Source: Oscillospiraceae bacterium (lineage in GTDB: Bacteria > Bacillota > Clostridia > Oscillospirales > Ruminococcaceae). From it: a stretch of 64,000 nucleotides of DNA. The notes beneath the pieces are model-generated. The model did not search any database and was not told where the DNA came from. It saw nothing but the letters and a program-made list of their open reading frames with translations. Positions 33,028 to 41,735 of the stretch are shown here, in pieces. A program made the position numbers and the translations under genes. The stretch lies in the NCBI GenBank assembly GCA_015067145.1, contig SVNA01000003.1:102614-166613 (forward strand), written 5' to 3'. Position 1 is the stretch's first letter. Each line of letters opens with the position of its first letter.

Positions 33028-34302
33028 TTGGATAAAAGTACAATTACACTGATTATTATAGGAGTGATAATAGTAATGTATATCGCCGAGGTTTTCTCTG
33101 TGGCGGTTACATCACTCATAGGCATGTTTGCCCTTGTATATACAAATGTTCTGTCTTTCAATGATGCTTTCTCCTGCATGGTAAGTACCCCTGCACTGCT
33201 GACCATAGGTATGATTATTGTGGCGGATGCCATATTGGAAAGCGGTGTGGGCAACGAGATAGGTGTTCTGCTGACCAAGGTGGTGGGACACAGGGAAAAG
33301 CTGTTTGTTATAGTGGTTTTCCTTTCTGCAGGCATTATCTCTGCCTTTGCAAATAACTCTGCTGTTGTTGCACTGTATATGCCTTTTATCGCATCAATCG
33401 CCTCTGTTTCCAACGGGCATATCACCAAGAAAAATACATATATGCCACTGGCTATGGGCTCTCTTGTGGGCGGTACAGGTACTTTGGCAGGCTGTACCGC
33501 ACCGCTGCTGGCAAACGAAGTTCTGGAATATACAGGTGTTCAGACCATGAGCTTTTTCTACACAGCACCAATAGCTGTCATTATGATGCTGGCCGTAGCG
33601 GTTTGCTTCTGGCTGTTCCTCTATGACTATATGAAGAAAAGCTTCGACTTTGAAGAGATAAAGGAAACAGGCAAAAAGATGTCTGAAGGCGAAATCAACA
33701 AACGCAACGCAGTTATCTCCGTAACAGTATTTCTGGTATGTATAGTGCTGTTTATGGTGCGTCCTTTTGGCTGGGATATAGGTTTTATCGCTGTTACAGG
33801 TGCTCTTGTGCTGGTAATCACAGGCTGTGTTGACGGCAAAAAGGCAATGCGTGATATGCAGTGGTCAGCGGTTCTTGTTCTGGGGGCGGCACTTGCTATG
33901 GCAAAAGGTTTTGTGTCCTCCGGTGCAGGTGAAAGGGTTATCGATTTCCTTATGAACAACTTCAGCAGAATCGTTACAAACCCTGTTGCTCTGGTTACAA
34001 TATTCCTGCTCACAGGTTTCATTATGTCTCAGTTTATGTCCAACGGCTCACTGGTTTCCATGCTGGCAGCAATCGGTGTTCCACTTGCAATCCAGATTGG
34101 CTGCAACCCGATGCCTGTTGCCCTTGCCTGTGTATACGGATGTTCACTGGCTATGGCAACACCTGTTGCAACCACGTCCATAACTATTGTTCAGGTTGCG
34201 GGCTACCGCTTCAAAGACTATCTGCGTATAGGCGGTATAGTTGGTCTTATCGGTGTGGCTTCCACATGGGTTTCACTTGTTCTTATCTACGGACTCATTT
34301 AA
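33028..34302 (+). CDS. SLC13/ArsB-NhaD superfamily permease
   Basis: A 424-residue membrane protein with about eleven hydrophobic helices. Two re-entrant motifs, SAFANNSAVVALYMPF in the first half and TGFIMSQFMSNGSLVSML in the second, match the inverted SNT-like motifs of divalent anion:sodium symporters. It likely imports a dicarboxylate, sulfate or related anion. Start TTG lies 8 nt after aaaggagg; there is no closer ATG. It is monocistronic, with its own promoter and terminator. Confidence 0.87.
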   Translation: MDKSTITLIIIGVIIVMYIAEVFSVAVTSLIGMFALVYTNVLSFNDAFSCMVSTPALLTIGMIIVADAILESGVGNEIGVLLTKVVGHREKLFVIVVFLSAGIISAFANNSAVVALYMPFIASIASVSNGHITKKNTYMPLAMGSLVGGTGTLAGCTAPLLANEVLEYTGVQTMSFFYTAPIAVIMMLAVAVCFWLFLYDYMKKSFDFEEIKETGKKMSEGEINKRNAVISVTVFLVCIVLFMVRPFGWDIGFIAVTGALVLVITGCVDGKKAMRDMQWSAVLVLGAALAMAKGFVSSGAGERVIDFLMNNFSRIVTNPVALVTIFLLTGFIMSQFMSNGSLVSMLAAIGVPLAIQIGCNPMPVALACVYGCSLAMATPVATTSITIVQVAGYRFKDYLRIGGIVGLIGVASTWVSLVLIYGLI

Positions 34303-34312
34303 TTGAAATATC

Positions 34313-34347
34313 AAAGGCTTATCGGTAATCTTCCGATAAGCCTTTTT
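34313..34347 (+). terminator. Terminator between the permease and GH2 genes
   Basis: A 13-bp stem aaaggcttatcgg/ccgataagccttt plus T-run; it can serve both convergent genes. Confidence 0.9.
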
Positions 34348-34361
34348 ATGTGTTATAAATA

Positions 34362-36086
34362 TTACTCTGTTTTTTCTCTGAAAGCACGGAACAGCTGCTG
34401 TGCCATATCAGCCATTGTTTTTTCATCGTTTTTTACAACCTGACGGTCGTATGTTACAAGGCCGTTTGTTTCGTCTTCAACATCACTCAACTGAGTCAAA
34501 ACGGTGGCATTGAGCCCGTTTTCTATTGCGGGGACAATCTCATTAAGATACATATCACACAGCCCTTTTGTAAGGCTCTCTGCACTGTCAAAGGTTTTGT
34601 AGCCGTAGTTTTCATCAAGATTGAAGCTGTGGTTTTCCACCTTGTATGAGTATCCGCCGAATTCTGACAATACCAATGGTCTTTCCCTGCGGGCTTTCAT
34701 CTTTATCTTGCGGAAATATATATGATGGCTGTCCACATCGCTTTCCTTTTCAAAAAACCAGCCGCTTGTGGCATCCCATATTCTTGCAGGGTCGTATGCT
34801 TTCAGCTCGCGGTAAATTCTGTCTGCATCATACTGTCCCCACCCCTCGTTGAAGATGGTGTAGTAACATACACAAGGGTGGTTGTACAGCAAATCACAAA
34901 GCTGACGGCATTCTTTTTCAAAAGCTTCTTTTCTTTTTGCAGTAGGCTTGTGTGTCACGCCCTTTTTCATACCTATTGTCGGCAGTACAGTGTCGATAAT
35001 ATAGTTGTAAGGCCCCGCGTTCATCATATCCTGAAATACAATCATACCAAATCTGTCACAGTGATAATAGAACAGGTCGGGCTCGATTTTTATATGCTTC
35101 CTCAGCATATTGAAACCCAGCTTTTTCATTGTAAGGATATCGTACACAAATCCCTCGGGGGTGGAAGGGGTGTATATCCCATCACTGTAATAACCCTGGT
35201 CCAGCAGCCCGTGGAAAAAGTACGGTTTACCGTTAAGACAGATATAGCTTTGTCCTTTTACTATTTCTGTTGTAACTGTACGCAGTGCAAAGTAGCTTTC
35301 GACTTTGTCTTCTCCGCATGTCAGGGTAAAGGTGTAAAGATATGGATTTTCAGGACTCCAGTTTATAGGATTGCTGATGTAAACTGTTGTTTTGTTGCCT
35401 CTGTAGCTGTGGATGATATCTCCGTCAGCTGTGTTTATAACCACTGTTTTTTCATCTTCGCCGCCTGTGGTTTCAATGGTTATGCGGTCAAGGTCTGGGG
35501 TAAGACGCAGGGAGGTTATATGCTTTTCAGGCACCGATTCAATCCACACACTCTGCCATATACCGCTTATGGGGGTGTACCACATACCGCCGCGTTTTCT
35601 GCACTGTTTGCCGTAGCTGAGGTCGGTATCAAGATTGTCGGTTACTTCAACAAGCACTGCGTTTTCACCGGGTTTTATGTAATCTGTAATGTCAAAGCTG
35701 AAGGGAAGATATCCGCCGATATGTTCTCCCGCAAACTGATTGTTCACCCACACCCTTGCAATCTGGTCAGCTGCACCAAAGTGGATGAATACCTTGCCTC
35801 TGTTGAAGTTTTCATCTATGGTGAAAATTTTCTTATACAGATATTTTTCATCATCGCCGAGAGCACGACATATTCCCGAAATTCTGCTTTCGGGCGGATA
35901 GGGAACGGTTATATCGCCAATAAGGGAGACCATGCTGTCTTTTTTTACAGAAAGCTGCCATACGCCGCAAAGAGAAAGCCAGCTGTCTCTTTTAAGCTGG
36001 GGGCGGGGATATTCAGTCCATGAAAATTTATCGGAATTTTCAAAAGGTGTTGATAATTCACAGGTGCGGATTTTTTTCTTTGCCAT
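34362..36086 (-). CDS. Glycoside hydrolase family 2 protein
   Basis: The 574-residue protein has the three-part GH2 core: N-terminal jelly roll (FIHFGAADQIARVWVN), immunoglobulin-like domain (NPINWSPENPYLYTF) and a TIM barrel with acid/base Glu in FNEGWG and nucleophile Glu in VLSEFGGYS. There is no signal peptide, so it acts in the cytoplasm. It is shorter than classical LacZ and closest in size to GH2 beta-glucuronidase or beta-galactosidase-like enzymes, but the specific sugar cannot be set. No sugar transporter lies next to it. Confidence 0.93.
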   Translation of the reverse strand: MAKKKIRTCELSTPFENSDKFSWTEYPRPQLKRDSWLSLCGVWQLSVKKDSMVSLIGDITVPYPPESRISGICRALGDDEKYLYKKIFTIDENFNRGKVFIHFGAADQIARVWVNNQFAGEHIGGYLPFSFDITDYIKPGENAVLVEVTDNLDTDLSYGKQCRKRGGMWYTPISGIWQSVWIESVPEKHITSLRLTPDLDRITIETTGGEDEKTVVINTADGDIIHSYRGNKTTVYISNPINWSPENPYLYTFTLTCGEDKVESYFALRTVTTEIVKGQSYICLNGKPYFFHGLLDQGYYSDGIYTPSTPEGFVYDILTMKKLGFNMLRKHIKIEPDLFYYHCDRFGMIVFQDMMNAGPYNYIIDTVLPTIGMKKGVTHKPTAKRKEAFEKECRQLCDLLYNHPCVCYYTIFNEGWGQYDADRIYRELKAYDPARIWDATSGWFFEKESDVDSHHIYFRKIKMKARRERPLVLSEFGGYSYKVENHSFNLDENYGYKTFDSAESLTKGLCDMYLNEIVPAIENGLNATVLTQLSDVEDETNGLVTYDRQVVKNDEKTMADMAQQLFRAFREKTE

Positions 36087-36141
36087 TTCGTACCTCGCAT
36101 ATTGATTGATAGGATAATTATACCATCAACAGAAAAACAAA

Positions 36142-36167
36142 ACCACCCTTAAGTTGATAAGAGTGGT
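36142..36167 (-). terminator. Terminator of the XRE-regulator gene
   Basis: On the minus strand ACCACTCTTA pairs with TAAGGGTGGT, followed by TTTTGTTTTT. Confidence 0.8.
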
Positions 36168-36209
36168 GTATAAATGATGTTTTTCTGTGGGGAATATCTC
36201 GACTATATA

Positions 36210-36968
36210 TCAGTTGTGTTTTTCTGTATTAATACTGTTTTTGCCTTCTGCAAAACCGCACAGCCGCATAAGTGCTCCAAAGGATAAGAATACAGGTATA
36301 CGCAGATCCCCGGTATTATAAAGCATACAATAAGCAATTTTGTTGTGTAACCATTCAATCGGTGCAGGAACAGATACCTGAGGATAAGTATGTGATACGT
36401 TGAACTGTGATTGTGATATCTGTATAATATATTGCATATCGTCGGCAACATACGGCATCCAGTACCACAGAATAATAACAAAGTAAAAAACGACAAAAGC
36501 AATAAGAGAATATTTTAAATATTTTCTCCATTTAAAACGGGTGATTTTTATTTTAAATGCTATAATCCCAAGCTGCATGGCTGTCCAGCCGAGGATAAGA
36601 TATTTTAATGGTGTCAGCGTAAGAGCACCGAAGAATACAAAGCTGGAGATATAGTGCATGCTTTTTATTTTCATTGCTTTGGGCTCAAGGTACAGGATTA
36701 TGATTATAACTGCAAGAGAAAGAGCACAACCCACGGCAAATTTTATCTTTTCACTGTTATTTGTCTTTGCAGTGCCATACAGTATGTTGTCCACATCGCA
36801 ATCCAGCACTTCGCTGAGTTTTATAATGGTATCAATATCAGGTCTGCTTTTGCCGTTTTCATAGTTGGATACGGTCTGTCTTGTCACAAACAGTTTTTCT
36901 GCAAGCTGGTCCTGTTTCATATTTCTGGCAACACGCAAATCTTTTATGTTTTTGCCTATATCACGCAT
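36210..36968 (-). CDS. Membrane-anchored XRE-family regulator
   Basis: The 252-residue protein has an N-terminal helix-turn-helix (residues 5-60, MKQDQLAEKLFVTRQTVSNYENGKSRPD) followed by four hydrophobic helices between residues 75 and 170 and a further C-terminal part. Such HTH-membrane proteins may sense envelope or membrane conditions. ATG at 36968 is preceded by AAAGGAG. The longer in-frame extension to 37472 runs through the antisense of the tRNA gene and is not coding. The ligand and target genes are unknown. Confidence 0.86.
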   Translation of the reverse strand: MRDIGKNIKDLRVARNMKQDQLAEKLFVTRQTVSNYENGKSRPDIDTIIKLSEVLDCDVDNILYGTAKTNNSEKIKFAVGCALSLAVIIIILYLEPKAMKIKSMHYISSFVFFGALTLTPLKYLILGWTAMQLGIIAFKIKITRFKWRKYLKYSLIAFVVFYFVIILWYWMPYVADDMQYIIQISQSQFNVSHTYPQVSVPAPIEWLHNKIAYCMLYNTGDLRIPVFLSFGALMRLCGFAEGKNSINTEKHN

Positions 36969-37090
36969 AAAATCATCTCCTTTGCTGATTTGATTGTAAC
37001 AAAAGAGGGGATAAAAGTCACGCAAATAACCTTTGCAGACAATTTGAAAGAAGAAAAAACAAATTTTTGCAATTTTTTTGAATTTATCTA

Positions 37091-37119
37091 TTGACATTTT
37101 CAAAAACCTGTTATATACT
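37091..37119 (+). promoter_or_regulatory. Promoter of tRNA-Ser
   Basis: TTGACA, 17-bp spacer, TATACT, ending 18 bp before the mature tRNA. Confidence 0.85.
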
Positions 37120-37137
37120 AATAAAGCTGTCGAACAC

Positions 37138-37227
37138 GGAGAGATGTCTGAGTGGTCGAAGGTGCTCGCCTGGAACGCGGGTGTGCGGTAACACGCACCG
37201 AGGGTTCGAATCCCTCTCTCTCCGCCA
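37138..37227 (+). tRNA. tRNA-Ser(GGA)
   Basis: A 90-nt class II tRNA with acceptor stem GGAGAGA/TCTCTCC, anticodon loop CTGGAAC (anticodon GGA, reading UCC/UCU), a long variable arm (gtgtgcg gtaa cacgcac), T-loop GGTTCGAATCC and encoded CCA. The alignment with bacterial tRNA-Ser(GGA) is straightforward. Confidence 0.97.
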
Positions 37228-37260
37228 TCAAAAAGCCGTCCTATTGGACGGCTTTTTTGT
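37211..37260 (+). repeat. Direct repeat copy 1: tRNA-Ser 3' end plus terminator
   Basis: These 50 bases (T-arm 3' strand, acceptor 3' strand, CCA and the terminator stem aaaaagccgtcc/ggacggctttttt at 37230-37257) recur 190 bp downstream with only two differences, both in the terminator loop. The identity begins exactly within the T-arm, as at integrase attachment sites in tRNA genes. Confidence 0.9.
37230..37258 (+). terminator. Terminator of tRNA-Ser
   Basis: A 12-bp stem (aaaaagccgtcc/ggacggcttttt) with a 4-nt loop. Confidence 0.92.
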
Positions 37261-37400
37261 TTGCAAAAAAAGAGAGGGATTCGAACCCGTGAGGGTTTTG
37301 GCGTGGAGAAAACAGTGTGGTACACTGTTTTTAGCCAAAAGAGCCGAGCGAGCCAAGCGAGGCCAGGTAGTATGCAAGGCGAAGCCGCAGCAGACGGCGT
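37261..37400. mobile_element. Short tRNA-associated element or attachment-site remnant
   Basis: The 140 bp between the direct repeats contain an inverted 18-base piece of the tRNA T-arm (agagagggattcgaaccc, 37271-37288), a nested hairpin (ttttggc...gccaaaa, 37296-37340, enclosing aaaacagtgt/acactgtttt), and a purine-rich run with gagcgagccaagcgagg. GC content is higher than in its surroundings. No protein is encoded. It looks like a non-autonomous element or the scar of an excised island; a conserved RNA is the alternative. Confidence 0.5.
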
Positions 37401-37450
37401 TCCCTCTCTCTCCGCCATCAAAAAGCCGTCCTTATGGACGGCTTTTTTGT
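37401..37450 (+). repeat. Direct repeat copy 2: partial tRNA-Ser 3' end plus terminator
   Basis: Second copy, 48 of 50 bases identical to 37211-37260. It holds no anticodon or D-arm, so it is not a functional tRNA. The terminator stem is intact. Confidence 0.9.
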
Positions 37451-37616
37451 TATCTAAGTATATTAAAACCACCTAAATAGGTTTAATTGACCTTTGTTGG
37501 TGGTTTTTTGTATATTTTTAAATACCATTAAAAATATTCTAAAATGCCTCAAAATAATTGAAAAATTCGTCAGAAGTTCGTCAAAAAATATATAAAATAA
37601 TTATTTTCCAAAACTG

Positions 37617-37660
37617 AAGAGGCTTGCCACAGGACATTGAATGTCCCTGGCAAGCCTCTT
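37617..37660 (-). terminator. Long hairpin after the 80-residue gene
   Basis: Outer stem aagaggcttgcca/tggcaagcctctt (13 bp) and inner stem ggacat/atgtcc form one extended hairpin. The minus-strand T-run is short (TTTT). Confidence 0.65.
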
Positions 37661-37677
37661 GGATTAGAGGATATTGT

Positions 37678-37920
37678 TTACCACTCAATAATGGTAATTT
37701 TGTCTGCGATTTCTGAAAGTGATTGACCTTCAAAAAATGGGGTGTCCATTGCATCATCAATCGTATACACTGTCTTTTCTTCACCTTCAAACCACAAATA
37801 ATATGAGAACCCATTTTCTTTACTATAACATGGGTCAATATGTCCTTCTTTGCCATCTATTTCAAAAGCAAATAAAGTTGCACATTCTTCTAAACGATCT
37901 CTTATTTTATCCGAAGACAT
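37678..37920 (-). CDS. 80-residue hypothetical protein
   Basis: The family is not recognised. The protein is acidic and soluble, with an alternating hydrophobic pattern (ATLFAFEIDG, YYLWFEGEEKTVYTIDD, SEIADKITIIEW) suggesting a small alpha/beta domain. A GAAAGGAG site lies 14 nt before the ATG, and a strong hairpin follows the stop. It is in the accessory stretch next to the tRNA-derived repeat. Confidence 0.65.
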   Translation of the reverse strand: MSSDKIRDRLEECATLFAFEIDGKEGHIDPCYSKENGFSYYLWFEGEEKTVYTIDDAMDTPFFEGQSLSEIADKITIIEW

Positions 37921-38052
37921 AAGATATTTGAGTTCTCCTTTCTTGCTTTGTCAAGTTTGTGGCACACAATATACAATTTTTCATTATAATCGCAGGTATG
38001 TTTGTTATGAAGATACAAAAAACAGCTGCTCGTAAAAACACCTTTGAAACTA

Positions 38053-38244
38053 TTATGTTCCCATTTCGATACATACGGGGCATTTATTGCATGTCATGTT
38101 TGCCTCTTTCCAGCTGTATGGTAATTTTAACTCGGAGGGAAGACTTACACTATTATTGCCGATATTGCATATTTCCCAGCATAACCCGTATGGAATTTCT
38201 TTGTCGAAAATAGGACAAGAAACATTATTTTTTGTTGATTCCAT
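38053..38244 (-). CDS. 63-residue Cys-containing small protein
   Basis: The family is not firmly recognised, though the pattern CPIFDKEIPYGLCWEICN and a closing CNKCPVC resembles small Clostridia proteins of the type CP-x-F-x-x-x-I-x-x-x-x-C-x-E. Five Cys (residues 10, 22, 26, 52, 55 by eye, plus 58) could bind zinc. GTGGAGG lies 12 nt before the ATG. Spacing and composition favour a real gene over a chance frame, but without strong proof. Confidence 0.55.
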   Translation of the reverse strand: MESTKNNVSCPIFDKEIPYGLCWEICNIGNNSVSLPSELKLPYSWKEANMTCNKCPVCIEMGT

Positions 38245-38305
38245 TGTTGTTTACAGCCTCCACGATTTTTTTATAACATTAAAGGAGCAGATGCAGCACA
38301 GATAA

Positions 38306-39703
38306 TTAAATTTTAATCTGTGACCATTTGCCGCTTTTAAATCTTGTGGTGTTCAGCAGATTTCGGCACAGCTGGTCGCACAAGGTGCCAATCCATGCAC
38401 CGATAAGCCCCCATCCGAGCGGATAGCAGAAAACAAAGGAGAACAGCGGTCTGATAATGGCAACACTGATAAAAGCAACCTTTGCAACATATTTTGTGTC
38501 ACCGGCACCCTTGAGACAGCCCGAGGTGATAACCTGGTCAATCTGGAAGAAGAGAATGATAATCAGAATACCGATGATTATTGTGCCCAGATTGATAATC
38601 TCCGGGTCATCGGTGAACAGACAGTATATACCTCTGCCGAAAAACACAAAGAACAAACCAAGTGCAACTGCAAAAATTCTGCCCAGGCGTTTGCAGGCAA
38701 TACCGTATACTTTGGCAAGGTCACTGCGTTTTGCACCAAGGTTCATACCCACAAGGGAGACCGATGCAACTGAAAAACCATCTCCGAAAGCAAAAGAAAT
38801 ATGCATACAGTTCATGGCGATCTGATGTGTGGCATAGGCTGTGGTGCCAAGATTTGCAACAATCATTGCGAACATAAGAAAACCAAAACGGAAGCACAGC
38901 TGTTCGCCCAGGGTGCCTCCTGTCAGCTTTGCAAGGCTGTGGATGGTATCTCGGTCAAAGGCTTTGCCTTTCATAAGATGGATATTCAGATATCCGTCAG
39001 GATGGCAGATGGATGCAAGGGAGATTGCACAGGCAGCTACGCTGCCGAGAACTGTTGCGATTGCAGCACCTTTTACACCCAATGCAGGGAAACCAAGGTT
39101 ACCGTTGATAAGCAGCCAGTTGAAGATAACATTTATTATATTTGAAATTATATTGGTACGCATGGCTATTTTTGTTCTGCCCACACCACGCTGTGCAGCG
39201 TTAAGTACCATGGAAAACAGCTGGAAAAAGCAGAATGCCATAATAATTCTGTAGTAGTCAACAGCAGGGTCTATTGTATCAGCCTGTGCACCGCAGAACA
39301 GAAGCAGCGGACGTGCAAATACAGTGGATACAACAGAGATAATGGCGATAATAATAACAGCAATCACAACAGCCTGTTTTACAACACGGTTTGCACCCTC
39401 GCGGTCATTCTCCCCTCGTCTGCGTGCAACAAGGGCAGACAGTGCTACATTCATTGAGATTATAAGGGCAAAAAACAAAAATTTAGGCTGTGTTGTAAGA
39501 CCGATTGCGGCAATAGCATAGGTGCCAAGGGAAGAAACCATGATGTTGTCTATCAGGGCAACAATGCTCACAAGAAAGGATTCCAGCACGGCAGGCCAGG
39601 CAATATTTACAGTCTTGCGGAATATGGTCTGTGCATCAGGTAAATCGCTGAGCTGTTCAGTGTTGCCAAGCAGCTTGTAAGGGTCAAAGATTTTACTAAT
39701 CAC
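38306..39703 (-). CDS. MATE-family efflux transporter
   Basis: The 465-residue protein has twelve hydrophobic helices in two similar halves, including the helix-1 motif PAVLESFLVSIVALIDNIMVS and the QPKFLF and MNLGAKRSD segments typical for MATE exporters. These extrude drugs or metabolites using Na+ or H+. GTG at 39703 is selected as start since AGAGG lies 7 nt before it and the upstream extension to 39799 crosses the promoter. It is a single-gene unit. Confidence 0.92.
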   Translation of the reverse strand: MISKIFDPYKLLGNTEQLSDLPDAQTIFRKTVNIAWPAVLESFLVSIVALIDNIMVSSLGTYAIAAIGLTTQPKFLFFALIISMNVALSALVARRRGENDREGANRVVKQAVVIAVIIIAIISVVSTVFARPLLLFCGAQADTIDPAVDYYRIIMAFCFFQLFSMVLNAAQRGVGRTKIAMRTNIISNIINVIFNWLLINGNLGFPALGVKGAAIATVLGSVAACAISLASICHPDGYLNIHLMKGKAFDRDTIHSLAKLTGGTLGEQLCFRFGFLMFAMIVANLGTTAYATHQIAMNCMHISFAFGDGFSVASVSLVGMNLGAKRSDLAKVYGIACKRLGRIFAVALGLFFVFFGRGIYCLFTDDPEIINLGTIIIGILIIILFFQIDQVITSGCLKGAGDTKYVAKVAFISVAIIRPLFSFVFCYPLGWGLIGAWIGTLCDQLCRNLLNTTRFKSGKWSQIKI

Positions 39704-39754
39704 AATAATTCCTCTTTTATATATAATGTTGAAAATAACTTGTTTACAATTTAA

Positions 39755-39783
39755 ATTATACTCCTCAAAAAATTGATTATCAA
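39755..39783 (-). promoter_or_regulatory. SigA-type promoter of the MATE gene
   Basis: TTGATA, 17-bp spacer, TATAAT on the minus strand, 52 bp before the GTG start. Confidence 0.65.
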
Positions 39784-39800
39784 TACAGTACAGCAACAAA

Positions 39801-39824
39801 AAAAGACGGCCCTTGCCGTCTTTT
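39801..39824 (-). terminator. Terminator of the dnaD-dnaI-radical SAM operon
   Basis: A 10-bp stem aaaagacggc/gccgtctttt followed on the minus strand by a T-run. Confidence 0.88.
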
Positions 39825-39859
39825 CTTTAGTCGTAATCAGATAAAATTATGTTAAACAT

Positions 39860-40765
39860 TTATTTATCCGGAAAATATTTTTTCATATATCCGCAGCTCT
39901 GACACAAAGGCTCAACCGCTTTCTGGTTGGTAAAACCGTCATATAATGCCCGGCTGCGTTTGTTTTGTATAACATCCTGTAATTTTTCATTGAAGATATT
40001 ACCGAGAGTAATGTTGCCGTCAGAGTCCAGACAGCAGGGAACAATCGTTCCGTCGGCTAAAATTGCAATCTGATTTCTCAATCCGTAACAGAAACCTTTG
40101 CATACTTCATTTGGAGAATTTTCAATGCAGGGCCATTCAAAGCGTTCCGACATACCGAGAAATATATTCTCTTTTAAACGAAAGTTTTTCTTTCGGTTTT
40201 TCTCCATAGAGAAAAATGTGTTTTCAATCTGCTGCCATATGTCGCAGTCGGGCTGCAGGGTGCTGTTCAAAAACTCTACAATCTGATAATTTAAATTATT
40301 TTTGTCACGCAAACTTTCACGGCTCATATTCCACAGCCTCAGTTCAACAATAATTTTCTTGCCAAGAGCTTTGCGGCAGAAATCTGCAACATCACCAAGA
40401 TATTTCTGCAGCGATACATTAAGGCTGTTTGCTTCAAAGCTGTGGAGAGAAACACTCACATTGCGTATTTCACGGAGGAGGATATCATCACCTGCTTTAC
40501 CCAGCAAAGTGCCGTTGGTAGTGATGTTGGTCTTAACATTATAGCTGCTGCAGATATCCAGAATTTCGCCCAACTGAGGATGGCTCAGCGGCTCGCCCAT
40601 AAGGTGCAGATAAAAGTTTTCTCCCATAGGGTGAACTTCATCCATAATCTGTCTGAATTCATCAGAACTCATTGTCCGGGGCTTTCTATTGTGCTTTGGG
40701 CAGAAAGAACAGCTGAGATTGCATATGTTTGTTATTTCAATATATATTTTTTTGAACTTTTTCAT
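39860..40765 (-). CDS. Radical SAM protein with SPASM-like C-terminus
   Basis: The 301-residue protein has the radical SAM cluster motif CNLSCSFC (residues 15-22), the GEPLSHP strand and TNGTLL, and a C-terminal SPASM-like region with CKGFCYG, VPCCLDSDGNITLGNI and PLCQSCGYMKKY for an extra iron-sulfur cluster. Such enzymes modify peptides, proteins or small substrates by radical chemistry. The start is one base past the dnaI stop, so it belongs to the primosome operon, an unexpected partner. No precursor peptide gene is visible beside it. The substrate is unknown. Confidence 0.9.
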   Translation of the reverse strand: MKKFKKIYIEITNICNLSCSFCPKHNRKPRTMSSDEFRQIMDEVHPMGENFYLHLMGEPLSHPQLGEILDICSSYNVKTNITTNGTLLGKAGDDILLREIRNVSVSLHSFEANSLNVSLQKYLGDVADFCRKALGKKIIVELRLWNMSRESLRDKNNLNYQIVEFLNSTLQPDCDIWQQIENTFFSMEKNRKKNFRLKENIFLGMSERFEWPCIENSPNEVCKGFCYGLRNQIAILADGTIVPCCLDSDGNITLGNIFNEKLQDVIQNKRSRALYDGFTNQKAVEPLCQSCGYMKKYFPDK

Positions 40766-40766
40766 A

Positions 40767-41723
40767 TTAAAGTTTGGGTCTTATATCATTTCCTACAAAA
40801 TAAAGGGAGTCGCAGTTGCCCATAAGACGGGAAGTTATCTTTTCACCGTACTTTTTAACTAAATCCTTTTCGCTTGTAAGGTTGGAGGTGTAGATGCAGG
40901 GGGTGCCGTTTATCATTCTTGTGTTTATGATGTTGTACAGGATGGACTGTCCGTAATAGGTCAGATATTCTGTACCCAGGTCGTCAAGGATAAACAGGTC
41001 ACAGTTCATAATATCATTAAGCATGTGATGAACATTGTGTTTGTTCTGTTCAATCTGTTCAAACAGGCTCTGGCTGCTTGCGTACATTACCACAAACCCT
41101 TTTTTAAGGCATACATCTGCTATTGCACAGGACAGATGTGTCTTGCCAAGACCTGATGAGCCGTACATGAAAATACTTTTTACATCTGTCGAAAAATTTT
41201 CGGCAAAGCTTTTGCAGTATTCAAATATATTTGCCATCTGCTGACGTGGGTTTATTCCGTTGTCATCGGCTTTATCGGGATAATAGTCCAGATGGAAATC
41301 CTCAAATGTAGTTTTCGGTGCAGGGGAAAGAGCTGTAAGCATATTCTGACGCTGTTTTACAATTTCCTGTTTAAGACAGGTGCAGATTTTACCGTTTACA
41401 AAGCCTTTGTCACGGCATTCACTGCAGGTAAATACAGGTTCAAGATAATCCGCAGCAAAGCCGCTGTGCAAAAGCAGATTTGTCTGTTTATCCTGCAAGG
41501 CTGTCATTTTCTGCTTTATCTCTGCAGCTCTTTCAGCGTTTTTTGCAAGGGTTGCCATTGTATATTTTGCACCGAGAGAGGTAATTTCGTATCCGATTTC
41601 CTCAATTTCGGGCACAAGAGCAAAAACTTCAGCCTGGCGGTGCATCATTATTGTGCTGTTCTGCTGTCTGCGGCGTGCGAGGGTGTCATTTGCAAGGGAT
41701 ATATTTTCTGTGCTTGTTGCCAT
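40767..41723 (-). CDS. dnaI: DnaI/DnaC-like helicase loader ATPase
   Basis: The 318-residue protein has an N-terminal helical part, a zinc-binding patch (CSECRDKGFVNGKICTC, about residues 99-115) and a C-terminal AAA+ domain with Walker A YGSSGLGKTH and Walker B LFILDDLGTE. It loads the replicative helicase onto DNA together with DnaD. It is 12 bp downstream of dnaD, matching the Bacillota primosome arrangement, although in Bacillus dnaI sits next to dnaB. Confidence 0.92.
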   Translation of the reverse strand: MATSTENISLANDTLARRRQQNSTIMMHRQAEVFALVPEIEEIGYEITSLGAKYTMATLAKNAERAAEIKQKMTALQDKQTNLLLHSGFAADYLEPVFTCSECRDKGFVNGKICTCLKQEIVKQRQNMLTALSPAPKTTFEDFHLDYYPDKADDNGINPRQQMANIFEYCKSFAENFSTDVKSIFMYGSSGLGKTHLSCAIADVCLKKGFVVMYASSQSLFEQIEQNKHNVHHMLNDIMNCDLFILDDLGTEYLTYYGQSILYNIINTRMINGTPCIYTSNLTSEKDLVKKYGEKITSRLMGNCDSLYFVGNDIRPKL

Positions 41724-41735
41724 ATTGTAGTCCTC

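Noticed and set aside
34722..36023. 433-residue plus-strand frame
   Set aside because: Antisense of the GH2 gene, which has conserved catalytic residues.
37401..37450. A second tRNA-Ser gene
   Set aside because: Only the 3' strand of the T-arm, the acceptor 3' strand and CCA are present; no D-arm, anticodon arm or 5' acceptor strand.
36969..37472. N-terminal extension of the XRE regulator frame (GERGIRTLG-like peptide) and plus-strand frames at 37091-37480
   Set aside because: These frames translate the tRNA-Ser gene, its antisense and its partial copy. Such peptides are a known annotation artefact; the regulator has a good ATG and ribosome binding site at 36968.
38297..38322. Inverted repeat at the end of the MATE gene considered as a terminator
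   Set aside because: cacagat/atctgtg pairing is present, but the arms are AT-rich, part of the coding region, and no T-run follows on the minus strand.
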